Source of the DNA: Spartobacteria bacterium
GTDB taxonomy: Bacteria; Verrucomicrobiota; Verrucomicrobiia; Chthoniobacterales; UBA10450
Direction of reading: 5' to 3'
Assembly: GCA_003134785.1 (NCBI GenBank)
Contig: PLCN01000025.1
Span: 124,001-188,000, forward strand
Length of the DNA stretch: 64,000 nt
Shown here piece by piece: positions 7,887 to 16,693 of the stretch. Each line of letters begins with the position of its first letter. Position 1 is the first letter of the stretch. The notes beneath the pieces were generated by a model. It was not told where the DNA came from, did no database searches, and saw only the letters and a list, made by a program, of their open reading frames with translations. The position numbers were made by a program, and so were the translations under genes.

Positions 7887-9314
7887 CTATCTCGTTTCCG
7901 CTTCGAGGTGATGGGCTACGACGAATTTGAAGAGTAGGAAGCAAAGTCCCGAGCCGGCGGCGAAGCCGGCGTGGAGCAGCCAGAAGGTGGTCGTCGGCAT
8001 CGTCTGGTAGAACCCGCCGACCCAGCCGACGAGACTGTTGGCGGCGAAGAAGGCCAGATAGTAGAGGCCGATGATCGTGGCGTTGATCGCTTTGGGCGCG
8101 ACTTTGGCGAAGAGCGCGAGACTAACCGGCAGGAGATGGGCGAAGGCGATGCTGTTGATAAAGTGGAAGGCGACCGGCCAGAAGAGTCCGATTTTTTGCC
8201 CCGCGCCTTGCGTTGCCGCAGCCACGAACAGGCAGAGCACTCCGGCGATCGAGAAGCCTGAGCCGATGATGAGCTTGGTGACTTCGTCGGGTTCGCGCCA
8301 GCGCTTGCCATACCAACGGTAGAAGAGGGCGACGAGCGCGAGGAAGCTGACGCTGACGATGGCATCGAGGGTGACGAGCCAGGTAGTCGGCAGCTTTTTG
8401 CCCAAGAAAACGAGATCGAACTGCTGGTCGCCCCAGACGAGGTAGGCGTTGAAGATCTGGTTGTTCGGCACGATCGCGACCGCGAGCACCGGGATGAGCA
8501 GGATCAGCGCGATGACGGCGCGCCAGTCGCGGCCAGTGAGTTTCGCTTTCGGCGCAGCGCTCCGAGCCGGAGTGGCAACATTGTCTCCGCTAGTCCGGCT
8601 CGGACCGGTGTGCGGATCGTTGTCGCTCGTGCGTAGATATTTCTGGCCCCAAAGGTAGATGCCGATGGCGAGAAGCATGCCGACTCCGGCGGCGAAGAAG
8701 CCGTAGTGCCAGCCGCAGACTTCGCCCAGCGTTCCGACGATGAGCGGGGAGGCGATGACGCCGGCATTGATCCCGAGGTAGAAAATCTGGAAGGCGTCGG
8801 CGCGGCGGAGGTCTTCGGGTTTATAAAGTGAGCCGACCTGGCTGGCGATGTTGCCCTTGAACATGCCGCAACCGAGGACCAGGCAAAGCAGCGCGAAGAG
8901 AAACGCGGCCTCGAACGCCATCAGAAAATGGCCGGCCGCCATCGTCAGCGCGCCGAGGAGAACGGTACGGCGCCGGCCGAGCAAGCGGTCGGCGAGAAAT
9001 CCTCCGAAGATGGGCGTGAGATAAACGCTCGCGGTGTAGGTGCCGAAAATGGCGGAGGCGAGGGCCTGACCATCGAGGCCGCCATACAGCTGGCGGAAGC
9101 TGTTGAAGGCCGCGACATGCTCGATGCGTCCGGGCAGCAGGAGATACTTGACCATGTAAAGGACAAGCAGCGCCTGCATGCCGTAGTAGGAAAAGCGTTC
9201 CCACGCCTCGGTGAAGGCGAGATACCAGAGCCCGCGCGGATGGCCCAGAAAATCCGGCATGTGGTCTTCGCCGACGAGAGGCACGGCATCTTCGGGTTCA
9301 GCGGTGGCGGTCAT
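7887..9314 (-). CDS. POT/PTR2-family proton-coupled peptide transporter
   Basis: A 475-residue inner-membrane protein with about 12-14 helices. It carries the proton-binding E-x-x-E-R-F-x-Y-Y-G motif in helix 1 (TEAWERFSYYGM) and the PTR2 signature FYLGINAGVIASPLIVG. A long hydrophilic loop after helix 6 is also usual for the family. The start at 9314 (MTATAEPED) is chosen because the longer frame passes through an intergenic heptamer repeat. It imports di- or tripeptides, possibly with other substrates. Monocistronic as far as seen. The leader contains a block repeated at 10358-10400. Confidence 0.9.
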   Translation of the reverse strand: MTATAEPEDAVPLVGEDHMPDFLGHPRGLWYLAFTEAWERFSYYGMQALLVLYMVKYLLLPGRIEHVAAFNSFRQLYGGLDGQALASAIFGTYTASVYLTPIFGGFLADRLLGRRRTVLLGALTMAAGHFLMAFEAAFLFALLCLVLGCGMFKGNIASQVGSLYKPEDLRRADAFQIFYLGINAGVIASPLIVGTLGEVCGWHYGFFAAGVGMLLAIGIYLWGQKYLRTSDNDPHTGPSRTSGDNVATPARSAAPKAKLTGRDWRAVIALILLIPVLAVAIVPNNQIFNAYLVWGDQQFDLVFLGKKLPTTWLVTLDAIVSVSFLALVALFYRWYGKRWREPDEVTKLIIGSGFSIAGVLCLFVAAATQGAGQKIGLFWPVAFHFINSIAFAHLLPVSLALFAKVAPKAINATIIGLYYLAFFAANSLVGWVGGFYQTMPTTTFWLLHAGFAAGSGLCFLLFKFVVAHHLEAETR

Positions 9315-9321
9315 ACGATTT

Positions 9322-9348
9322 CGGAATGCGGAATGCGGATTGCGGAAA
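9322..9348 (+). repeat. Heptamer array, second locus
   Basis: CGGAATG twice, then CGGATTG and CGGAAAG, in the leader of the POT transporter gene immediately upstream of its start codon. Confidence 0.8.
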
Positions 9349-9373
9349 GGTTCGGAGCAGTGTCCTACTGGGC

Positions 9374-9416
9374 GGCCAGAGTAACGAGAATATCGACGGC
9401 TTGTAAATGGCGGGAG
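9374..9416 (+). repeat. Direct repeat upstream of POT gene, copy 1
   Basis: Begins GGCCAGAGTAACGAGAA and ends TTGTAAATGGCGGGAG. It matches 10358-10400 over 43 bases at roughly 80 per cent. Both copies are followed or preceded by the same GCGGTGGCGGTCA block, which in this copy forms the start of the transporter gene. Confidence 0.7.
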
Positions 9417-9692
9417 CGCGAGGATGGAGCGTCGCGTTGGAGCAGGTTCTGGAATTCGGTTCGTGCGTCCACGGCGGCTGAGGATGGCGCAAGCCTGGCG
9501 CGCCGTCATCTCAAAGCTATCCCCTGATCAAAGCAGATTTTGCAGATTGGAGGCCGGACTTTGGAATCGGACATTTGTGTTAATTGGGACAAACGCGGGT
9601 AGCAAATGATCGTGAAGATTTCCTTCCGTCCGCGGTAACTTTTGACTAGATCGTAGTGCTGCGCTTGAACTCCTCGCACTTGGAACAAATCC

Positions 9693-10292
9693 ATGACACC
9701 GGCAAAACTAGAAAAGCTGAGTCCCCTCCTGAGGGTGATCCTGATTATTGGCGGCGCTGCGGTGATCGCTCTCTATGGCCTGAGAATGTATCGCGGGCTC
9801 CATGAGGTTTGGGGGGCTGGCGACGATTCCAAATTCAAGGCTCTCGCTGCGGCCGGGGACCAGGCGGCGGCCACTGGGAACAAGGTTTCGCGGGAGGCCC
9901 AGCCGTTGCTCGCGCAATTTCTGAGCGATCTCGATAAGATGGGACTCGCGGCGGTGCGCGCCGAGAAGGGAGATGCCGGCAAAAAATTAATCGCTCTCTT
10001 CGGCGAGGCGCGGGATCAATACTCCACCGGCGGGCAAAAGTATGCTGAAGCGGCCCAGCAGATCAGAAATGAAAAAATGAAATCGTTTCTGCTGACCAAA
10101 GCGCGCACGTGCCGGTTTTTCGCCGAGGCGAGGACAATCAACCGGGACATGGTTAGCCTGGTCCTGAATGACCCGGCCACGAAAATGGAACAACTCTTTC
10201 CGAAGTTGAAGGAGGCTGCGGCGCGCCGGGATGCCGCACAAAAAAGTGCCGTGGATTCGGATGCCGAAGCCGAGGCGATGAAGCCCAAGTAA
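9693..10292 (+). CDS. Membrane-anchored helical protein of unknown function
   Basis: A 199-residue protein with one N-terminal membrane helix (LLRVILIIGGAAVIALYGL, about residues 12-30). The rest is a long Ala/Lys/Glu-rich helical domain, probably periplasmic. No enzyme motif is seen. Charged heptad-like stretches (KLKEAAARRDAAQKS near the C-terminus) suggest coiled coil. It sits alone between a divergent transporter and the cyclase gene. Family not recognised. Confidence 0.7.
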   Translation: MTPAKLEKLSPLLRVILIIGGAAVIALYGLRMYRGLHEVWGAGDDSKFKALAAAGDQAAATGNKVSREAQPLLAQFLSDLDKMGLAAVRAEKGDAGKKLIALFGEARDQYSTGGQKYAEAAQQIRNEKMKSFLLTKARTCRFFAEARTINRDMVSLVLNDPATKMEQLFPKLKEAAARRDAAQKSAVDSDAEAEAMKPK

Positions 10293-10357
10293 GATCATTT
10301 GGCTCGGATAATCGGATGACGTGCTCGGCGGCGGCTTTCAGCGGTGGCGGTCAGGGT

Positions 10358-10400
10358 GGCCAGCGTAACGAGAACAGCGCTGGTTTGTAAATGGCGGGAG
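10358..10400 (+). repeat. Direct repeat, copy 2
   Basis: Begins GGCCAGCGTAACGAGAAC and ends TTGTAAATGGCGGGAG. It is the counterpart of 9374-9416, in the same orientation. The adjoining GGCGGTCA block looks like a duplicated start of the POT gene without the rest of the gene. Confidence 0.7.
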
Positions 10401-10403
10401 AAA

Positions 10404-10613
10404 TCGATTTCGGATTGCAGATTTTGGAATGCGGAATGGGTTCGGAGGAAGTCGATTGCGGAATGCGGAATTGGGGTCAGATGGCGGTTGGGGCGAGCGA
10501 TCGCGGTAGGCTGTAGCCGCTTCGCTGTGCGAAGCGTAGTGTTAGCTTTGGTCACCGAATTCCAAATTCGACTTGCTCCGAACCCAATTCCGCAATCCGC
10601 AATCCGAAATCGA
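10404..10613. repeat. Imperfect inverted repeat made of heptamer units
   Basis: The left arm (10404-10447) starts TCGATTTCGGATTGC and ends GGGTTCGGAG. The right arm (10576-10613) starts CTCCGAACCCAATTCCGC and ends CGAAATCGA. The arms are complementary apart from one extra heptamer-sized block in the left arm. Confidence 0.6.
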
Positions 10614-10676
10614 GTCGCGCGTCTCTTTCGATTTTTGCTCGTGGCGCGGCCTACCGGCCTGTAGGTTCGCCGACCG

Positions 10677-13073
10677 ATGTCCTCTGAGTCCGACACTTAT
10701 TCTCAACTGGAGATCGCGCATGTTTTGTTCACGGACATCGTTGGTTATTCCAAGCTGCCGATTGATCAACAGAGCGAGTTGCTCGGGGAATTGAATCGAG
10801 TCGTGCGGGGAACGGAGCAGTTCCGGGCGGCGGAAGCGGCGGGCAAACTGGTGCGGCTGCCGACGGGCGACGGAATGGCGCTCGCGTTTTTTACCAGTCC
10901 CGATGCTCCGGTGCGATGTGCGCTGGAAATTGCGGAGGCGTTGAAAAGCCGTCCCAAAATCCAGCTTCGCATGGGGGTGGATAGCGGCCCGGTCGATCAA
11001 ATTGTGGATGTGAACGACCGGCCGAATGTGGCCGGCGCCGGCATCAACATGGCGCAACGCGTGATGGATTGCGGCGACGGGGGCCACATTCTTTTGTCCA
11101 AACGCGTGGCGGCCGACCTCGCGCAATACAGCAAATGGCAGCCAAACTTGCACGACCTGGGCGAAGCGGAGGTGAAACACGGGGTGATTGTTTCGCTCGT
11201 CAATCTCTACACCGAGAATCTGGGCAATCCGGCCACACCGGCGAAGGTGGAACGGGCGCAGCGCGCGGAGATGCTTCGGGCCCGCAAGCTTCGCCGTCGC
11301 AGCGTCGGCGTCGCCGCGCTAGTTCTTCTGGCCGTCCTTGCCCTGGGCGCATTCTTGTGGTCGAGGCGCGCAACGCCGCCAGGAGCCGCGTCCACGAATA
11401 CGGGCCCGGGGGGGATTCCGGCGAAAAGCATCGCGGTCCTGCCGCTGGAGAATCTTTCGGACAACAAGGAGAACGCCTTCTTCGCCGACGGCATTCAGGA
11501 TGATCTGCTAACGAGCCTGGCCAAGATCAAAGATCTGAAAGTGATCTCGCGCACGTCCGTGATGTCGTATCGCAACAAAGGCGAGCGCAATCTGCGTGAG
11601 ATAGGGACGGAACTTGGCGTCGCCAATATTCTGGAGGGCAGCGTGCGCCGCGCGGCAAATCGCGTGCTCGTGAATGTCCAGTTGATCGATACCGCGAGTG
11701 ACCAGCACCTCTGGGCGGAGCGCTACGATCGCACCCTCGCCGACTCCATCACTTTGCAGGGTGAACTGGCTTCCGAGATCGCCGGGGCGCTGCGCGCGAC
11801 CCTTAGTCCTGAGGAAAAGACGCGCGTCGAAACGAAGCCGACCGATAACCCGGACGCCTACGTCGCGTATCTGCGGGGCCGTGAAGTGCAGCTCCGTCCG
11901 GAAACGTCGCGCGAGAATTTTTTGAGCGCGGAGGGTTTCTACAAGCAGGCCATCGCGCTGGACCCGAAGTTTGTTCTCGCGCGGGCGCGGCTCAGTTTGA
12001 TGCAGGCGCTGCTCTATGAATATTTTGAGCCGACGAACGCGGCCCGGCTGGCTGAGGCGCGGGCGAACGCGGAAGAAGCGTTGCGATTGGATCCAAATTC
12101 CGCCGAGGCGCATTCCTCGCTGGCGCGCTGTGCGCAAAACGCCAACGATGCGGCGACCACCAAGCGCGAGCTGGACACAGCGGTGCGGCTGCTGCCTAAC
12201 GACGCATCGATCCTGCTGACTGCCGCGGTCACGCAGTGGGGGATGGGTTGGAACGAAGAAGCGGTGGCCAATTTCAAGCGCGCCACGGAGCTGGGGCCCC
12301 GAGAAGCAAGAACCTTCTATAGCTACGGAGTTCTTTTAAAGGAGATCGGTCGGGAGGCCGAGGCGCGCGCGGCTCTGGATCATGCGCTGCTGCTGGCACC
12401 GGAATCGATCTACTTCCGGCTGCAGCGGGCCAGTGCCGAAATTTCCTGGACGGGCGACACCAGCCGCGCCCGGGCGATTCTGGCCAGTTTGCCAGCCGGT
12501 CAGGATCCCGACGGCAGAGTTACTTCCGCTTATTGCACTATCGCTCTTTACGAACGCAATTTCCCGGAGGCTCTGCGATCGCTTCAGGCATATTCGGGCG
12601 AAACCTTGCCGACAGTCGATAGCGGCGGTTTCGGAACGCAGGACACGAAAATATTCAACGAAGCAATCATTCGTCTCTACTCTGGCGACTACGTCCGCGC
12701 CTACGAATGTTTTGATGCCGAGCGGTGGAAGGCTGAGGTCGAGGTCGGGAACCACCCGCTCTCGGCCAACCATCACAGTGGTCTGGCGCTTCTCTATGCC
12801 CAAATGGGTTGGAAAGGACCCGCCCTCGCCGAAGCGGCTCGTGCTCTGGAACTGGAACCGCCGGCCGACGTGTTTGCGAACGTCTGGTTTCATTTCATCC
12901 TGGCGCGCGCTTATACCTGGGCGGCAGCGCCCGATTCAGCCTTAAAACAGGTGGAGCTACTCCTGAATGTTCCGTCGGATTACAAAGCAAACAACTTCCG
13001 TCTTGATCCAGTGTGGGATCCCTTGAGAAAGGATCCCCGTTTTCAGAAGCTACTCGAGACTAAGAAGCTTTGA
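10677..13073 (+). CDS. Class III adenylate/guanylate cyclase with TolB-like and TPR domains
   Basis: A 798-residue protein anchored in the inner membrane. Residues about 10-185 are a class III cyclase catalytic domain: FTDIVGYS (first metal Asp), LPTGDGMALAF (second metal Asp) and AGINMAQRVMDCGDGGHILLS (transition-state Asn/Arg region). One membrane helix follows at about 208-228. Residues about 247-375 form a TolB/FlgO-like domain (SIAVLPLENLSDNKENAFFADG...LTSLAKIKDLKVISR...GVRRAANRVLVNVQLI). About 390-720 contains TPR-type helical repeats, ending in DPVWDPLRKDPRFQKLL. This architecture is common in soil bacteria and probably senses a signal through the outer part to control cyclic nucleotide synthesis. 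The nucleotide preference is not clear from sequence. It converges on a flavoprotein with a cNMP-binding-like domain, a suggestive neighbour. Confidence 0.88.
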   Translation: MSSESDTYSQLEIAHVLFTDIVGYSKLPIDQQSELLGELNRVVRGTEQFRAAEAAGKLVRLPTGDGMALAFFTSPDAPVRCALEIAEALKSRPKIQLRMGVDSGPVDQIVDVNDRPNVAGAGINMAQRVMDCGDGGHILLSKRVAADLAQYSKWQPNLHDLGEAEVKHGVIVSLVNLYTENLGNPATPAKVERAQRAEMLRARKLRRRSVGVAALVLLAVLALGAFLWSRRATPPGAASTNTGPGGIPAKSIAVLPLENLSDNKENAFFADGIQDDLLTSLAKIKDLKVISRTSVMSYRNKGERNLREIGTELGVANILEGSVRRAANRVLVNVQLIDTASDQHLWAERYDRTLADSITLQGELASEIAGALRATLSPEEKTRVETKPTDNPDAYVAYLRGREVQLRPETSRENFLSAEGFYKQAIALDPKFVLARARLSLMQALLYEYFEPTNAARLAEARANAEEALRLDPNSAEAHSSLARCAQNANDAATTKRELDTAVRLLPNDASILLTAAVTQWGMGWNEEAVANFKRATELGPREARTFYSYGVLLKEIGREAEARAALDHALLLAPESIYFRLQRASAEISWTGDTSRARAILASLPAGQDPDGRVTSAYCTIALYERNFPEALRSLQAYSGETLPTVDSGGFGTQDTKIFNEAIIRLYSGDYVRAYECFDAERWKAEVEVGNHPLSANHHSGLALLYAQMGWKGPALAEAARALELEPPADVFANVWFHFILARAYTWAAAPDSALKQVELLLNVPSDYKANNFRLDPVWDPLRKDPRFQKLLETKKL

Positions 13074-13166
13074 CCTTCTGTTAAGTCAGCGCGTGGCGCC
13101 GGGGACCATTAGTCCGTTAGGTGCGAGGCCGAGCTTACCGGGAGGGAGCGGTTCGCGTCGTCGGAG

Positions 13167-14876
13167 TCAGTTGCGATCGGCTGAGGCGGCGAGGGCGGTT
13201 TGGACGCCGGCGATGGCCATGCCACCTTCGCCGACAGCGGCAGCACAACGTTTCACCGAACCGGACCGGACATCACCCGCGGCGAAAACGCCGGGAAGGC
13301 TGGTCTCGAGCGGGCCCGGTTGACGTTCGTTCTCTTTCCAAGCGGGCGAACCCGTTACATCGGATCCCGTTTTGATAAATCCTTTTTCGTCGCGCTCGAT
13401 CTCGCGCGGCAGCCATTCGGTGCAGGGGTTGGCGCCAATCATGGAAAAAATCGCGGGGGTTCGGACAACGCGCCGCTCGCCCGTCTTGGTATCTTCCAGC
13501 TCGGCTTCTTCCAGGATTTTCCCGCCAGACAATTTGCGAATCTGGGTGTGAAAGAGAATCTCGATGTTCTTCTGCGCTGCCACGCGTCGCGAAAGATAGG
13601 TCGACATCTTGGAGAGATCGTCGCCGCGGATGACAAGGAGCACTTTGGCGGCGCCATCGGAAAGGAACATCGCAGCCTGGCCCGCCGAATTGCCGCTGCC
13701 AGCGACGATGACCGTGGCCCCGCGACAAATCTGACCTTCCAGCGCGGTCGCGGCGTAATAAACGCCCATACCTTCAAATTGTTCGCGCCCCTGCGCATCA
13801 AGCCGGCGGTAATCCGCACCGGTCGCGATCAGGACACTCTTTGCTCGCAGCACGGCAGAGCAACCATCGACTTGAAGACAAGCGGTGTATTCATCGGCGC
13901 CATCGTAATGAAGTGAGAGCGCTTGCGCCGGCGTGGAAAATTTTGCACCGAACCGATACGCCTGAAGCTGAGCGAGCCAGGTCAAATCGCCGCCACTGAT
14001 CCCGGTCGGAAAACCAAAAAAGTTTTCGATCAAAGAGGAGGAACCAGCCTGTCCACCCGGAGCATAACTTTCCAGCACTACCGTTCTTAATCCCTCGGAC
14101 GCGGCATAAACGGCCGCGGCCAGACCCGCCGGACCCGCGCCGACGATCGCCAGGTCCGACATGATTTCGGTTTCTTTCTCGAACGCGAGTGGACGAAGCA
14201 ACCCCACCACTTGCGCGACTTCGCGTAAGGAAGGTCTGCGCAAAGGACTGCCTCCGGGCGTGATCAGGACCGGCAAATCGCGACTCGTTAGGTGGAGGCG
14301 TTTGCTCAGGTCCTGTCCCTGTTCGCTTTCAAATTCGATGAGCCGATGCGGGATATGATTTTTGTCGAGGAAATCATCGAGTTGATGTCCTTCGCGTGCG
14401 CCGCGAACCGCGAGAACGCGCAACCCGGCAAATTCCGGATCGCGTCGCAGCCGGCGGCGACGCATAATGAGTGCATTCACGATGGTCGCGCTGACCCCTG
14501 GCAATTCGGCAAACGCGCGCTGAAGTTTAGCCGCGGGCACATAAAGTATCTCGCATTCCGGTGAGGTCACGCGCGCGCTCGCCAGGGCCGCGGTGCCCTG
14601 TAACATGGCGATGTCGCCGAGGAAGTCGCGCTCGTGGGCGGTGGCGAGAATTTGTTCGGTCCCATCGCGCTGCTCGAAAGCCTGGATCTCGCCGCGCAAG
14701 ACAATGGGCAGGCCAAGATCGCGCTGGCCGGCTTTGTAAACCAACTCGCCCTGCTTCAGGACACGCCATTCCCCCAATGGCTCCAGCAGAGCAAGCTGGC
14801 GATCGTCCAGCTTCGGGAAGGCGATACTTTCCGTGTCGCGATAGAACTGTTCGTCTTGCTGTTCGTCAGTAGTCAC
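13167..14876 (-). CDS. cNMP-domain / thioredoxin-reductase-like flavoprotein
   Basis: A 569-residue cytosolic protein in three parts. Residues about 20-140 form a cyclic-nucleotide-binding-type beta barrel (VYKAGQRDLGLPIVLRGEI, FLGDIAML). About 150-230 is a glutaredoxin-like segment. About 238-565 is a pyridine-nucleotide flavoprotein: FAD dinucleotide motif VGAGPAGLAAAVYAASEG, NADPH motif VAGSGNSAGQAAMFL and C-terminal GVFAAGDVR. The redox CxxC of thioredoxin reductase is missing; its place reads YYAATALEGQIC. The phosphate-binding Arg block of true cNMP domains (usually P-R-x-A-T) is replaced by AALASAR. It may be a redox or nucleotide-sensing oxidoreductase with an unknown acceptor. It is convergent with the cyclase gene. 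Confidence 0.85.
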   Translation of the reverse strand: MTTDEQQDEQFYRDTESIAFPKLDDRQLALLEPLGEWRVLKQGELVYKAGQRDLGLPIVLRGEIQAFEQRDGTEQILATAHERDFLGDIAMLQGTAALASARVTSPECEILYVPAAKLQRAFAELPGVSATIVNALIMRRRRLRRDPEFAGLRVLAVRGAREGHQLDDFLDKNHIPHRLIEFESEQGQDLSKRLHLTSRDLPVLITPGGSPLRRPSLREVAQVVGLLRPLAFEKETEIMSDLAIVGAGPAGLAAAVYAASEGLRTVVLESYAPGGQAGSSSLIENFFGFPTGISGGDLTWLAQLQAYRFGAKFSTPAQALSLHYDGADEYTACLQVDGCSAVLRAKSVLIATGADYRRLDAQGREQFEGMGVYYAATALEGQICRGATVIVAGSGNSAGQAAMFLSDGAAKVLLVIRGDDLSKMSTYLSRRVAAQKNIEILFHTQIRKLSGGKILEEAELEDTKTGERRVVRTPAIFSMIGANPCTEWLPREIERDEKGFIKTGSDVTGSPAWKENERQPGPLETSLPGVFAAGDVRSGSVKRCAAAVGEGGMAIAGVQTALAASADRN

Positions 14877-14966
14877 TTCCGGGACTTTACGCCGAGGAAC
14901 GCGCGGTCAAAACGCGAAGATTCCGGTAGCGAAAGAGCGATTGGGAAGCGGGGATGGGAGTCGCGT

Positions 14967-15120
14967 CTAAATTTTCGAATTCATCACCGGTGGTCGTCGC
15001 GAAAATCGAACGGCGCTAGCTTCGGCTCCGATTTTCTTTCGCAGAGCAATCGCCATTTGTTTGGCAAGAAGGTCGCAGCCAATGTACTTTTTCATGCTAT
15101 TGATCTGGGCTGACTCCCGG
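14967..15120 (-). repeat. Chimeric fragment: dus-like piece plus dispersed repeat
   Basis: On the minus strand, 15120-15083 reads LRESAQINSMKKY, nearly matching IRESAQINNMKKY in the neighbouring dus gene at both DNA and protein level. It continues into CDLLAKQMAIALRKKIGAE, which is unrelated to dus and instead resembles DLPAKQMAVVLRKEVGTE at 16709-16765 on the plus strand. Confidence 0.55.
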
Positions 15121-15205
15121 AGACCGGGGCCTGTTTGGCTTCTAAGACGCGTGCACATGCACATACTCGAGCGATGCGGCATCTGTCCTGGACTACTCTT
15201 TCGCG

Positions 15206-15228
15206 GACATACGTGACTCACGTATGTC
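15206..15228. repeat. Palindrome with ATACGTGA-n-TCACGTAT core, copy 2
   Basis: A perfect inverted repeat of 11-nt arms (GACATACGTGA and its complement) around a single C. It shares the 17-base core with 3412-3444. Confidence 0.7.
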
Positions 15229-15354
15229 ATTCGGAACCACTTCATGCGGTTGAGAAGCGCACGCTCGCCCAAGATCCGTCATTCTTTGCGCCCCGACGTG
15301 ACTTCCTGGCGTATTCTTCCAAAGCAGGGGGGTTCCGTGCTGCCCCTGTGAAGA

Positions 15355-16413
15355 TCAGCGCAAAACACCGGCCATCACATCCGTTGGGTTTAACGCGATC
15401 GCGAAAGGCTCGAGCGGCATCGGGTCGTCGTGATCGAGGAACTGGCGGAAGAGTGCGAAGAATTCCGCGCGGGTGGTGGCGCGGCGGATTCGGTGGAGGA
15501 ACTCACCAGTTGGTTCCACGCCGAGACCGATGAAGTTCATGTACTTCTTCATGTTGTTGATCTGCGCTGACTCCCGGATGCCTTGCGTGCTGACGGCTTC
15601 GTAAAGTGTGTGGACATACGCAAGCACGTCGCGGCCGGTCGGGCAGAAGAGAGGTGCGCCGCGGCGTTGCTCGCGAATCTGGCGGAAGAGCCAGGGATTG
15701 CGGATGACGCCGCGGCCAATCATTAGCCCGCGCGCGCCGGTGAGCGCGAGGACTTCGCCGGCTTTGTCGGCGGAATAGATGTTGCCGTTCGCGAGCACCG
15801 GGCACGGCATTGCGGCGACGGCGCGCGCGACGAAGTCGTAGCGGGGCGCGCTGCGATACATCTCTTTCACGGTCCGCGCGTGGACCGTGAGGAGGTCGAG
15901 CGAATGGCGGGCGAAGATCGGAAGGAGTTCGTCGAAGACAACGGCGTCATCGAAGCCGATGCGCGTTTTCACCGTGAACGGGATCGCGATGGCTTCGCGC
16001 AATGCGCCCAGGATGCGATCAATACGGTCGGGGTCGCGGAGGAGACCGCCGCCGGCGCATTTGCGATACACGATCGGCACGGGGCAGCCGAGGTTCAGAT
16101 CGATCGCCGCGACTGGATGCTGTTGCAGCTCGCGCGCGGTGCGCACGAGAGCCGCGATGTCGTTTCCGATCATCTGCGCGACGACTGGGCGGCCGGTCGG
16201 GTTCTGCGTGATGGAGGCAAGGATTTGCGGATCGAGTCGCGACTCGGGCAGGACCCGGAAGTATTCGGTGAAGTAAAGGTCCGCGTTGCCGTAACCGCTG
16301 ATCAAGCGCATGAAGCGCAAGTCCGTGACGTCCTGCATCGGCGCGAGCGCGAGGATGGGCTCGCTGCTTTGCGACAGATGTCGGAGGTTGGAAGTCACAG
16401 GGCAGAGTGTCAC
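15355..16413 (-). CDS. dus: tRNA-dihydrouridine synthase
   Basis: A 352-residue FMN enzyme that reduces uridines in the D-loop of tRNA with NADPH. The TIM-barrel order is clear: APMQDVTDLRFMRLI (FMN site), PVVAQMIGND, DLNLGCPVPIVYRKCAGGGLL (catalytic Cys in GCP), FTVKTRIGF, LLTVHARTVKEMY, PVLANGNIYSADKA and GLMIGRGVIRNPWLF. Together these place it in the Dus family. The subfamily (A, B or C) and target position are not certain; length and C-terminal helical domain fit a standard bacterial Dus. It stands alone. A 38-nt piece of its 3' part is duplicated just downstream. Confidence 0.93.
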   Translation of the reverse strand: MTLCPVTSNLRHLSQSSEPILALAPMQDVTDLRFMRLISGYGNADLYFTEYFRVLPESRLDPQILASITQNPTGRPVVAQMIGNDIAALVRTARELQQHPVAAIDLNLGCPVPIVYRKCAGGGLLRDPDRIDRILGALREAIAIPFTVKTRIGFDDAVVFDELLPIFARHSLDLLTVHARTVKEMYRSAPRYDFVARAVAAMPCPVLANGNIYSADKAGEVLALTGARGLMIGRGVIRNPWLFRQIREQRRGAPLFCPTGRDVLAYVHTLYEAVSTQGIRESAQINNMKKYMNFIGLGVEPTGEFLHRIRRATTRAEFFALFRQFLDHDDPMPLEPFAIALNPTDVMAGVLR

Positions 16414-16693
16414 GAAAAGCTGAGAAGCTGAAATTGGGAAAATCTGAAATCAGATCTTATTTCAGTTTTCTAGCGTTTCAGTTTTTCAGCGTTTTCAACG
16501 TCCCGCCGCCACGTCAGTACAGCTCGCAAAGACGCGGAGCCGTTGAAGGTAACGATGCCGGTCCTGCCGCTGTCGCTCACCAAACTTTTTCTGGCCGCGT
16601 CCTGGTGGGACCGCGCGCTGCCGGACCGCAGTTTCGATTGCAACCGCAGCGCTAAGCCCGACAAAATCGAACCGATGACAATCCCCGACATGA
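16414..16693. other. Intergenic region upstream of the headless copy
   Basis: No supported gene. The plus strand has an open frame (from 16543) that continues out of phase into the next entry, but its translation is Arg/His-rich and shadow-like. The segment from about 16680 to 16775 is the plus-strand relative of the 14967-15095 repeat (core ...GCCAAACAAATGGCG...). Confidence 0.4.

Larger units (their letters stand above)
10293..10676. other. Repeat-rich intergenic island
   Basis: 384 bases with no gene. It contains the second copy of the GGCCAG...CGGGAG direct repeat (10358-10400), degenerate GGAATGC heptamers (about 10404-10475) and an imperfect inverted repeat pairing 10404-10447 with 10576-10613. 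The promoter of the cyclase gene must lie at the right end. Confidence 0.6.
14877..15354. other. Intergenic region with decayed repeats
   Basis: 478 bases without a credible gene. It holds a fragment resembling the adjacent dus gene (15083-15120), a 42-codon minus-strand frame (14967-15095) with a relative at 16690-16775, and the second copy of the ATACGTGA palindrome (15206-15228). Confidence 0.5.
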
